Below, in pieces: positions 17,942-25,872 of a stretch of 41,590 nucleotides of DNA (position 1 is the first letter of the stretch; every line of letters starts with the position of its first letter). The position numbers and the translations under genes are program-made. Source of the stretch: Actinomycetota bacterium (GTDB lineage: Bacteria > Actinomycetota > Geothermincolia > Fen-727 > JAQUKT01); assembly GCA_028718945.1 (NCBI GenBank), contig JAQUKT010000006.1, positions 1-41,590 on the forward strand, given 5' to 3'. The notes under the pieces are model-generated. The model saw only the letters and a program-made list of their open reading frames with translations. It did not search any database and was not told where the DNA came from.

Positions 17942-18763
17942 TCAAGCGCTACCTTTGGCGACAGATTCTGAGACGATTCCCTTCCATTTATTTTGAAGGT
18001 TCTCACCCATGAGTAAAGGCATCGCAGCATTGCTCCCTTCAACCTTCCCGAGAACTGCCCATGGTGAGCCTTCTACAATCTTTCTTCCAGCAATAAGAAC
18101 AATCAGCGCGTCATATACGTCGCAGAGAAGATTGAGTTTATTGTGTGTAAACGCCATTTTTGGTTGAAGAGAATTCTCCTCTTCTATCTCGGCGAACCTC
18201 CCAATTGTACCAAGAACATTTTTCATTGCGTTTACTCGCTCATGCTTTCCGCCCTTTTTGTACGCAGGTGGAAATTCTTTCCTCCATAACCGTTCATCAA
18301 TCAGTCCCGTCAAAGCACCGCTCAGGCAAGCTGGATGGTCGCGCGTAATCCAGAGGAACCGAAGCACCGCAAAGGGATAGGATTCAATAACTCTTGCCGA
18401 AGGGCAACTTTCTTCTATCTTCTTTGGGAGCATAAGACCACGCGTGCCTGCCATGAATGAAGGAAGGAGCGGTACGCCAAAACTCATAAGGGCTCTGTCA
18501 ACGCCCCTGAAAGGATTCTGCGAAGAAAGACTCTCTGATTCATAAATGGGAATATCAAGCATGATGAGAACCCTGCCTTCAAACGAGCACGCAAAATCTT
18601 CTATTTCTGCAGAAGGCCACGACCATTGAAAAACATACTCTCCCCTCGTCCACCAAGCTGCCGCTGTTCTTTCAGGGTTTGAAGGCGGCCAACCGAGGTC
18701 GAAACTCAACACAGTATTGAAATTCGAAAAGTCCACGTTACCAGAAACGCTTGTCCCGCTCAT
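17942..18763 (-). CDS. DUF429-like predicted nuclease family protein
   Basis: 273 aa; VLSFDLGWPPSNPERTAAAWW, VLIMLDIPIYE, ARVIESYPFAVLRFL, YDALIVLIAGRKIVEGS resemble the DUF429 layout. Family assignment is from memory. Confidence 0.55.
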   Translation of the reverse strand: MSGTSVSGNVDFSNFNTVLSFDLGWPPSNPERTAAAWWTRGEYVFQWSWPSAEIEDFACSFEGRVLIMLDIPIYESESLSSQNPFRGVDRALMSFGVPLLPSFMAGTRGLMLPKKIEESCPSARVIESYPFAVLRFLWITRDHPACLSGALTGLIDERLWRKEFPPAYKKGGKHERVNAMKNVLGTIGRFAEIEEENSLQPKMAFTHNKLNLLCDVYDALIVLIAGRKIVEGSPWAVLGKVEGSNAAMPLLMGENLQNKWKGIVSESVAKGSA

Positions 18764-18859
18764 CGCAATCGAAACCTTTTACCTAAACCTCTTTTTGTTT
18801 ACCATGCTACCCAAAGTAAGGAGTTCAACAACGGTCGCATCTTGACAAGAACCAGTAAA

Positions 18860-18934
18860 TTAGAACAAGAGACCCGAGGGATAAGCGACATAGCCATCTG
18901 AATGCTTCTCTACGATAATCTCAACCTGCCTCAT
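18860..18934 (-). pseudogene. N-terminal remnant of a HicB-like antitoxin
   Basis: MRQVEIIVEKHSDGYVAYPSGLLF* resembles the start of HicB-family proteins (EIIVEKHxDGYVAYPxGL) and stops after 24 codons. Confidence 0.45.
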
Positions 18935-19103
18935 ATAGACATCCCCTTCATTGTTCATGTTCTTATTCTCCAGCAATGTCAGACGAGCCTCACTTTCAGA
19001 ATTGAACGAAGAAAATAGACCTTTCAGTACATGTTCCACTATGCAGTAGCACCAGTTCCTCTCGACAATGCATAGCGGCAACGCCCGTTTATAGGAAGGC
19101 ACC

Positions 19104-19377
19104 CACGAATACTTATAAGCCCCCTGGGGTTCGAATCCCGCCGGGGTTTTATACTTGCGCTACTCGTATGGTGGAGGCGGCGGGAGTCGAACCCGTCGCT
19201 TCGCTTCCCCTATGGGGACCTCCGGTCCCCCTGAGGGCGCTTCGCTGTCACCCCCCTGATTTGAACGCGGGGGAATCCTTCCCCACACGAATACTTATAA
19301 GCCCCCTGGGGTTCGAATCCCGCCGGGGTTTTATACTTGCGCTACTCGTATGGTGGAGGCGGCGGGAGTCGAACCCG
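19104..19377. repeat. Tandem ~182-bp repeat at the ssrA 3' end; 92-bp identical direct repeat (19104-19195 and 19286-19377)
   Basis: The two 92-bp blocks are identical by eye, offset 182. The inner one includes the true ssrA T-arm/acceptor/CCA end (19351-19377); the outer one is an ectopic copy (19169-19195). Confidence 0.9.
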
Positions 19378-19699
19378 CGTCCAGAGAAGTTTCCACACCG
19401 GCATCTACGGGCATATCTCGTGATTCCCTCTCACTGCATTGCGGCTCACGGGAAGCCTCCTGCAGCCAGCTCCGTCTTAATTTATTTGCTCGCGCGCGCC
19501 TCGGAGCACTGCGCACTCGAGTTAGCCTGCTTCCATCGCTCTCCCGGCGCCGCAGGCATCACCGGGGAGCGGCTGCCATATTAAGCAGCAAGCGCCATTT
19601 CAGAATCGGCGTTTGGTTTTCTACCAGCATTTTAACGAGATACTGGAGCTCGACCCGCACCGGAGTTTCGTTCATCCCTGTCGAAACCAGATCGCCCCC
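19351..19699 (-). ncRNA. ssrA: tmRNA; tag peptide read as AGRKPNADSEMALAA
   Basis: Minus strand: GGGGGCGATCTGGTTTCGACAGGG at the 5' end; tag ORF GCT GGT AGA AAA CCA AAC GCC GAT TCT GAA ATG GCG CTT GCT GCT TAA; 3' end GGACGCGGGTTCGACTCCCGCCGCCTCCACCA; acceptor GGGGGCG/CGCCTCC with G-U third pair. Confidence 0.96.
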
Positions 19700-19729
19700 T
19701 CATATAAAGTATACGACATCAGAGAAATT

Positions 19730-20197
19730 TTATTGACGCCTCCTCGAAAGTGCACGTTCAATCTGTCTCTCCGCCTCACGTTTGGCAATTTCCCTTCTCT
19801 TGTCATATTTACGTCTTCCCCGAGCCAACCCGAGCTCGACTTTTGCTTTTCCGTTTCTTATGTAAACCCTCAAAGGGATAAGCGTATAGCCCTTTTCATT
19901 CAATTTGCCGAAGATTCTCTCAATCTCCTTCTTGTGAAGAAGCAACTTCCTTGGTCTTTTTTCATCATGCCCGAATCTTCCCGCTTTTTCATATTGTGCA
20001 ATATGGCTGTTGAAAAGAAATAATTCCCCTCCTTCAATCGCGGCATAAGCATCCCGCAAGCTTATGCGACCCTCCCTGATTGATTTTATCTCGCTCCCGG
20101 TAAGGGCGATTCCCGCCTCCAAGCGTTCTTCAATCTCATAGTCATGGAAGGCTTTTTTGTTCGTAGCCTTTATCCGAATTTCTCCATCTCTTTCCAT
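19730..20197 (-). CDS. smpB: SsrA-binding protein SmpB
   Basis: 155 aa; NKKAFHDYEIEERLEAGIALTGSEIKSIREGRISLRDAYAAIEGGELFLFNSHIAQYE, GLARGRRKYDKRREIAKREAERQI. Confidence 0.97.
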   Translation of the reverse strand: MERDGEIRIKATNKKAFHDYEIEERLEAGIALTGSEIKSIREGRISLRDAYAAIEGGELFLFNSHIAQYEKAGRFGHDEKRPRKLLLHKKEIERIFGKLNEKGYTLIPLRVYIRNGKAKVELGLARGRRKYDKRREIAKREAERQIERALSRRRQ

Positions 20198-20425
20198 ATC
20201 CTGAGTTTAGCATTACCGTTCCAACCAGTATATGTCCAGATACAAGGCATAGATGGTGAATGCCTTTTTACGTAGCACAATAAAAAAGGCTAAGGGGCAC
20301 TAACGCGCAGTAGGAACAAGCTCCAAGAGGTAACGCTAAGGTCGAAAATCGCACGGACCAAGCCGCCTGACCCCATGAAGGCGCATGGATCATGGCGGAT
20401 ACAAACAGGGAACTCCGCATCTTCC

Positions 20426-20592
20426 TTGGTGTTCCGTTCCATAGATGCGGTGTCGTACCGAGAGCGTCAAGGCGCCGCTCCCGCAAGGCGCGCTACCGAC
20501 GCGTACTTCTGTTGTACTCGGAGGGAGCGGAACGCTCTTTTGTGGATGGATCGGGGATCGAATGCAACTGTATTTATGGGATGGAGCACTTA
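20426..20592. repeat. ~168-bp dispersed repeat, copy 1
   Basis: Same orientation and high identity with 22518-22685 (cttggtgttccgttcc...gagcggaacgctcttttgtggat...gcactta); imperfect terminal inverted repeats. Confidence 0.9.
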
Positions 20593-20631
20593 ACACGCAG
20601 GAGGCTTTTTACACTCGAGAGTGTTGACTGC

Positions 20632-21039
20632 CTACTCCTCTTTCTTAATGAGATATGTCAAATATCTTGGCTTCCGAATTGGTATGTTCCGATAAGACTT
20701 CGGCTTGAGCAGGTGTTTGTCTCCCGATATGATGAGGTTTGCTTTGCCTTCTATCGCACATTCCAATACTCTATTGTCTGCCTCGTCAGGAACTACTGAT
20801 ATCCTCTCCTTTGGGTTTTGAAGCTCAGCCAGCCGGCACGTGGCTCTCTCAAACTGTGCGATTCTGTGTTCTGGCCAAAAGAACTTGTCTCTCAGCTTTC
20901 CAGCGGTCTCATTGATGATCTCGTCTGAAGCAATCAACACAACCTGACGTTCCAAAGCGAGTTCAAGGATTTGTCTGGTTGGCCCATCAAAAAGAATCGC
21001 GGATATGTAGACATTCGAGTCGAAGACGACCCTTAGCAC
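20632..21039 (-). CDS. PIN-domain toxin (putative toxin-antitoxin toxin component)
   Basis: 135 aa; LRVVFDSNVYISAILFDGPTRQILELAL, IINETAGKL, DEADNRVLECAIEGKANLIISGDKHLL: PIN acidic residues. Confidence 0.9.
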   Translation of the reverse strand: MLRVVFDSNVYISAILFDGPTRQILELALERQVVLIASDEIINETAGKLRDKFFWPEHRIAQFERATCRLAELQNPKERISVVPDEADNRVLECAIEGKANLIISGDKHLLKPKSYRNIPIRKPRYLTYLIKKEE

Positions 21040-21041
21040 TA

Positions 21042-21284
21042 TCAGGCACCGCCAAGAATCTCGAACAGCTCATCCTCGCTCTTGATCTTGAAACGCCTGA
21101 CTGTCGCTTCCCCAAAAGAGAATAGTTCTCGCCAGTCGGAATCAGCCTGGTATCGTTCGTAAACATCTACCATCTCTCGGAGCAGTTCGCTCCTGGAGCG
21201 GTTCTCGCTCTTTGCAATGCTATCAATCCTCCTCGCAGTGCCCGGCGGCATCGAGAAAGACACAACCTTTGAAACTCTACTCAT
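21042..21284 (-). CDS. Ribbon-helix-helix (CopG-type) antitoxin
   Basis: 80 aa; KVVSFSMPPGTARRIDSIAKSENRSRSELLREMVDVYE; 2-nt gap to the PIN gene. Confidence 0.88.
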   Translation of the reverse strand: MSRVSKVVSFSMPPGTARRIDSIAKSENRSRSELLREMVDVYERYQADSDWRELFSFGEATVRRFKIKSEDELFEILGGA

Positions 21285-21427
21285 ACCAAAAGCTCCTTTT
21301 AGTTAATACATTTTATTAACATAATTTTTTACCCGAATCCGTTTACTTGTCAATTGACTACTTTCATTTGGTGAACTCTGGGATAAAATTAATAAAGAGT
21401 GATTTTCTTTAATGAGGTGCTATTTCT

Positions 21428-22486
21428 GTGAACGTAAAGGACTTCTCATATAAATCGTGTTATGTGCACTCATCAAGACCAGCGATGAGAAATTGCGCGC
21501 AATGCGGTAAGCCAATCTGCAAGGAATGCTCCTCGCGGTTAGAAGACTCCTTTTACTGCAAAGCATGCTTTGCGGAAATCCAGAAGCTCACCGAGAAAGA
21601 AGAGGAAGCCCGAAAAGAGGAAACCCTTCTTATCCCTCCTGCTCCTGAACCAAGACTTCCAGTTCAGGACGTCACCGTGCATGCCAACGGAATGGTCGAG
21701 ATTCGCGAGGAAAAGAGGCCAGAACATCCTTTAGCGTCAAAAGAAATCAGCGTGACTGATACTTCCGAAAAAAAAGAGAACCAAGAATCAAAAGGTAAGG
21801 AAAGCGGTGAAGAAGCACTCCCAGTGGAAATCATAAGGGAAGCAGAAGAATTCGAAGCAGCAGTAGAAGAGGCAATAAAGAAAGAGGTTAAACCAGAAGA
21901 AAAAATTGCTTCAGAAAAAAAAGAGCGCGTCTCGGGAAGAAAAACCAGGTCGGCAAAGAAGAAAAAGGATACTTCGGTTGAAGCCATCCCTGAGAAAAAA
22001 CAAAAAAAAGCAACTATTTCCAAACTCATCAAGTCAATTGCGAATAATCAGACGTTTACCGCCTCGATCCTTGGATTTATGGCTGGCGTAGTAGTCTTTG
22101 CCTTCTGGCTCCTGTTCCCACTTCTCGACAAGCGCTGGAGCCACGTCTCCATTATCACAGCGGGAATTGTGATTCCATGGATTATCCACTCACTATCAAC
22201 AAAAAAAGATGAATCCGGTAATAAAGTCGAAAAGCCTTCGCCCATCAAGTGCGCACTAATTTCGCTCCCAATCACAGCGATTCTTTCTGGATTTGCCGAA
22301 TACATTGCCTTCAGAATCGCAATCAGAAACACTATCTACGGATGGGTGGACTACAAGGCGGATTTTCTTAAAGGTCCTGATTGGATTCTCATAGCGTGCG
22401 GTCTTCTCCTCTCCATCTCAGTTCCTTTCCTGCTTTCAAACCTAAGAACAGGCTCCGTCAACCAGAAAAAATCCGTAAATCAGTAA
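21428..22486 (+). CDS. B-box-type zinc-finger membrane protein
   Basis: 352 aa from GTG; CYVHSSRPAMRNCAQCGKPICKECSSRLEDSFYCKACF, long charged linker, then several TM segments. Confidence 0.75.
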   Translation: MNVKDFSYKSCYVHSSRPAMRNCAQCGKPICKECSSRLEDSFYCKACFAEIQKLTEKEEEARKEETLLIPPAPEPRLPVQDVTVHANGMVEIREEKRPEHPLASKEISVTDTSEKKENQESKGKESGEEALPVEIIREAEEFEAAVEEAIKKEVKPEEKIASEKKERVSGRKTRSAKKKKDTSVEAIPEKKQKKATISKLIKSIANNQTFTASILGFMAGVVVFAFWLLFPLLDKRWSHVSIITAGIVIPWIIHSLSTKKDESGNKVEKPSPIKCALISLPITAILSGFAEYIAFRIAIRNTIYGWVDYKADFLKGPDWILIACGLLLSISVPFLLSNLRTGSVNQKKSVNQ

Positions 22487-22517
22487 TCCCCTGAAAAAAC
22501 TAAGAAAATTGAGCGAA

Positions 22518-22685
22518 CTTGGTGTTCCGTTCCGTAAATACGGTGTCGTACCGAGAGCGTCGAGGCGCCGCTAACGCAAGGCGCGCGACCGACGCGTACT
22601 TCTGTTGTGCTTGGAGGGAGCGGAACGCTCTTTTGTGGATGAATCAGCGATAGAATGCAACCGTATTTATGGAACGGGGCACTTA
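22518..22685. repeat. ~168-bp dispersed repeat, copy 2
   Basis: Direct-orientation homologue of 20426-20592; ends inside the stop codon of the PHP gene. Confidence 0.9.
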
Positions 22686-23366
22686 GTGAAAGGAAAGGTC
22701 TTTTCTTACTATTCTCAACCTCAGATACGCGGAATAGAACGGGCAATACATCTTTCCGCGTATAGTACCCTCTCGAAGGTTCTCAACAAGTTCAGCCGGC
22801 CCATTGAATTCATCGAGCTCGACATACGCGGCGCCAAGATGTACCGGCTCATGGGCGTCGCTTCCAGCAGCCCTGACAAACGGGTAACGCCTCAAGAATC
22901 GTGAGGCAAGAATATTGGCAAATGGAAATCTGGGTTTTCCATTGAAGGCTTCGATTATGTCAATGAGCCCGTCCCCCGCGAACATCTCAAGGTCTCTTGC
23001 TCTGAGCCTTTTCAGTTTGAGAAGGTCAAACGGGTGAGGAACATAAACAAGCCCGCCCTGCTCTTTTATCATACGCATTGTCTCAAGAGGACTTCTCTTC
23101 CGCGGAACTTTTTCCTTGAGGAAGAGACCGCATATCTCCCCACCTGTGGTCCTTATTTCCTCCCCCTTTAGTATTTCGGGAGCCCATTCCCCCTTTCCCC
23201 GCAACTCATCCGCTCTCTCGAAGAATTCCTCCGCCCCGCAAAACTCGTCGTGGTCCATTATCGCTACAGCGTCAATCCCTTTCTCGCGGCAGGCATCAAC
23301 AAGCGACTCGAAGGTAATCACTGAATCAGGCGAATAATTGGTGTGAACATGAAAGTCAAGTTTCAC
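22683..23366 (-). CDS. PHP-domain metal-dependent phosphoesterase
   Basis: KLDFHVHTNYSPDSVITFESLVDACREKGIDAVAIMDHDEF, YVPHPFDLLK, AAGSDAHEPVHLG. The ORF extends to 23480 but overlaps purQ; a GTG at 23366 directly before KLDFHVHT is the likelier start. Confidence 0.85.
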   Translation of the reverse strand: MKLDFHVHTNYSPDSVITFESLVDACREKGIDAVAIMDHDEFCGAEEFFERADELRGKGEWAPEILKGEEIRTTGGEICGLFLKEKVPRKRSPLETMRMIKEQGGLVYVPHPFDLLKLKRLRARDLEMFAGDGLIDIIEAFNGKPRFPFANILASRFLRRYPFVRAAGSDAHEPVHLGAAYVELDEFNGPAELVENLREGTIRGKMYCPFYSAYLRLRIVRKDLSFH

Positions 23367-23409
23367 GATAATCTCTACAATTTCCTTTACTTCGAGAACA
23401 ATCTCAAAT

Positions 23410-24111
23410 TCATGCTCTCGCACCGCAATGTGCAAGAATTGAGCGCCAGATAACAAGCCCGTCAGTGCTTCCGAGTTCAAGTTCGGAAGCTCTTTCCGGA
23501 TGTGGCATCATTCCAAGAACATTGCCCTCTTGATTGCAAATGCCAGCAATGTTTTCAATAGAACCATTGGGATTGAAATCCGGATGAGCGCTCCCCTCGG
23601 GGGAACAATATCTGAAAACAATCTGTCCCCTCCTCTTCATCTCCTCGAGAGTACCTGCCGGCACCTGGTAGTTCCCCTCGTTGTGCGCAATTGGAATTTC
23701 GAGGACGCCACCGCCAGCGCATGATCGAGTCCATGGCGTATTAACCGTTTCTACTCTGATATCAACAAATCGGCATATGAACTTGAGTCCAACGTTTCTC
23801 ATCATTGCGCCAGGAAGCAGCCCGGCCTCGAGAAGAATTTGAAACCCGTTGCATATCCCAATGACAAGTCCGCCGCCAATAGCAAACTTCTCGACAGCCT
23901 TCATTACCGGAGAAAATCTCGCTATGGCGCCTGTTCTCAGGTAATCCCCGTAGGAGAATCCCCCTGGAAGAACGAGGCAATCAAATCCTGAGACATCCGA
24001 ACTCTGATGCCACACATACTCAGCATCCTGATTGAGAACATCACGAAGCACATGCAAGCAGTCCTGCTCGCAATTGGAACCGGGGAACATGACTATTCCG
24101 AACCGCATCAA
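23410..24111 (-). CDS. purQ: Phosphoribosylformylglycinamidine synthase subunit PurQ
   Basis: 233 aa; [72 protein letters not shown]. Confidence 0.97.
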   Translation of the reverse strand: MMRFGIVMFPGSNCEQDCLHVLRDVLNQDAEYVWHQSSDVSGFDCLVLPGGFSYGDYLRTGAIARFSPVMKAVEKFAIGGGLVIGICNGFQILLEAGLLPGAMMRNVGLKFICRFVDIRVETVNTPWTRSCAGGGVLEIPIAHNEGNYQVPAGTLEEMKRRGQIVFRYCSPEGSAHPDFNPNGSIENIAGICNQEGNVLGMMPHPERASELELGSTDGLVIWRSILAHCGARA

Positions 24112-24353
24112 TCCTCAACCTCCATGCGATAGTTCTCTATTACCGGGTTGGCAAGTATCCTCTCGCACATCTCCGAAAGCCTTTCTTCAAGGTTTTCCTT
24201 CCTTGAGTCGGTAAACTTCAGCTCCATATACTTCCCGATTCTCAAATCCTCAACTTCAGGAAAGCCAAGCGAATGCAGTGCGCGCAGAACTGTCTTCCCC
24301 TGAGGGTCTAATATTCCCTCCTTCAACGTCACATAAACTCTTGCTTGAGCCAC
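24108..24353 (-). CDS. purS: Phosphoribosylformylglycinamidine synthase subunit PurS
   Basis: 81 aa; [42 protein letters not shown]. Confidence 0.97.
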   Translation of the reverse strand: MAQARVYVTLKEGILDPQGKTVLRALHSLGFPEVEDLRIGKYMELKFTDSRKENLEERLSEMCERILANPVIENYRMEVED

Positions 24354-24456
24354 GACTCCTCCTTTTTTGACAATTATTCTATGAAATAATACAACAACTA
24401 AGAAATTCCCTGTCCACCATAAGCGCGCAACAAAACGTATTAGGTCACCAGGTTCG

Positions 24457-25779
24457 CTAAGGCTTCACCCTTAGAGCCTCGAGCCTTTTGAATATGATAT
24501 CGCTCCTTGAAATGTATTTTTTCGCATCAAAGCAGGCTTCAATTTGCTCTGGCCCAAGGTAGTTCCCAACTTCACGGTCATGCATAAGCCCATCGCGAAA
24601 GGACTCCTCCCCACGCGCTGCCTTCAAAGCGTGTCTCTGAACCATTTTGTAAGCATCCTGTCTGGTCGCTCCATTTTGCACAAGTCCGAGCAAAACTTTC
24701 TCTGAAAATATGAGACCCCCTGTTATATCAATGTTTTCCCCCATTCGCACAGGGTAAACTACCATTCCCTCCATAACCTCTATAAACTTTTCCGTCATGT
24801 AGTGAAGTGCTGCTGTGCTATCAGGAATTATTACCCGCTCCGCGGATGAATGGCTTATGTCTCGTTCATGCCAGAGCGCCATATTCTCAAGAGCAACCAT
24901 CGCGTTTCCCCTCACAACCCGGGAAAGCCCGCAAATCCGCTCGCAGATTATCGGATTTCTCTTGTGAGGCATTGCCGAGGAACCGGTCTGTCCCTCGCGG
25001 AAAGGCTCTTCCGCTTCCATTATTTCCGTCCTCTGCAAGGCTCTAATCTCAGTCGCAAACTTTTCAAGCGATGATGCAACTATTGCAAGGGTGCACAGAT
25101 ATTCAGCGTGCCTGTCTCTTTGAAGTATCTGGCTCGAAGCTTCAGCAGGAACAAGGCCGAGCTTTTCGCAGACATACTTCTCGACAAAAGGGTCAACGCT
25201 TCCATAGGTCCCAACCGCTCCCGAAATCTTTCCGCAGCTCACACAAGCTTGGGCATCCAGAAGCCTTTCAAGGTTCCTTCTCGTCTCAAACGCCCATACC
25301 GCGAGTTTTGTGCCGAAAGTGATGGGTTCAGCGTGAACGCCATGTGTCCTTCCTATCATGATCGTGTCTTTGTATTGAAAAGCCTTGTTCTTGATTATCC
25401 CAAGCAACCTCGATGCGGAGTCAATCAGAATCCCAGCGGCATCTCTCATCTGAATTGCAAGTCCTGTATCAAGAATATCCGAAGAGGTCAAGCCGAGGTG
25501 TATAAACCTCGACGATTCACCAATATTTTCTGCAAGGTTTTCAAGGAACGCTGTCACGTCATGACGAGTTCTCTTCTCTATTTCTCTGATCCTCTCAGCA
25601 TCAAAACGCGCTTTCCGCTTTATTTCATCGAGTGCTGCTCTTGGAACGATTCCCAGTTGAACCATCGCCTCGCACGAAAGAACCTCTATCTGAAGCCAGT
25701 TATGAAGCTTCGCCTCCTCGCTCCAGATTTCTTTCATTTCAGGCAGGGTGTAACGTTCAATCATCTGTCTCACCGCCAA
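24457..25779 (-). CDS. purB: Adenylosuccinate lyase
   Basis: 440 aa; RFIHLGLTSSDILDTGLAIQ, GRTHGVHAEPITFG, GQTGSSAMPHKRNPIICERICGLSR. Confidence 0.97.
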   Translation of the reverse strand: MAVRQMIERYTLPEMKEIWSEEAKLHNWLQIEVLSCEAMVQLGIVPRAALDEIKRKARFDAERIREIEKRTRHDVTAFLENLAENIGESSRFIHLGLTSSDILDTGLAIQMRDAAGILIDSASRLLGIIKNKAFQYKDTIMIGRTHGVHAEPITFGTKLAVWAFETRRNLERLLDAQACVSCGKISGAVGTYGSVDPFVEKYVCEKLGLVPAEASSQILQRDRHAEYLCTLAIVASSLEKFATEIRALQRTEIMEAEEPFREGQTGSSAMPHKRNPIICERICGLSRVVRGNAMVALENMALWHERDISHSSAERVIIPDSTAALHYMTEKFIEVMEGMVVYPVRMGENIDITGGLIFSEKVLLGLVQNGATRQDAYKMVQRHALKAARGEESFRDGLMHDREVGNYLGPEQIEACFDAKKYISRSDIIFKRLEALRVKP

Positions 25780-25872
25780 TCAGCAAAAATCAATTTCCAG
25801 ACAATGAAAACTCTTCCAAGGAAAACTAAACTCTCAAATTTATGAGGGGAACCAAGAATCCCCATAGCCTCA

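Noticed and set aside
19104-19377. CRISPR array
   Set aside because: The repeat is long (92 bp), occurs twice, includes a functional RNA gene end, and has no regular short spacers or cas genes nearby.
19168-19736. ORFs 19168..19584 and 19350..19736 (MVEAAGVEP...)
   Set aside because: They read the antisense strand of tmRNA and its repeat; MVEAAGVEP-type peptides are a common artefact of translating across tRNA-like 3' ends.
20268-20627. Several ORFs across 20268-20627 on both strands
   Set aside because: They overlap the 168-bp repeat, whose second copy gives similar but differently framed peptides; no protein-like constraint visible.
22480-22904. ORFs 22480..22746 (-) and 22605..22904 (+)
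   Set aside because: They cover the second 168-bp repeat and the antisense of the PHP gene; translated repeat only.
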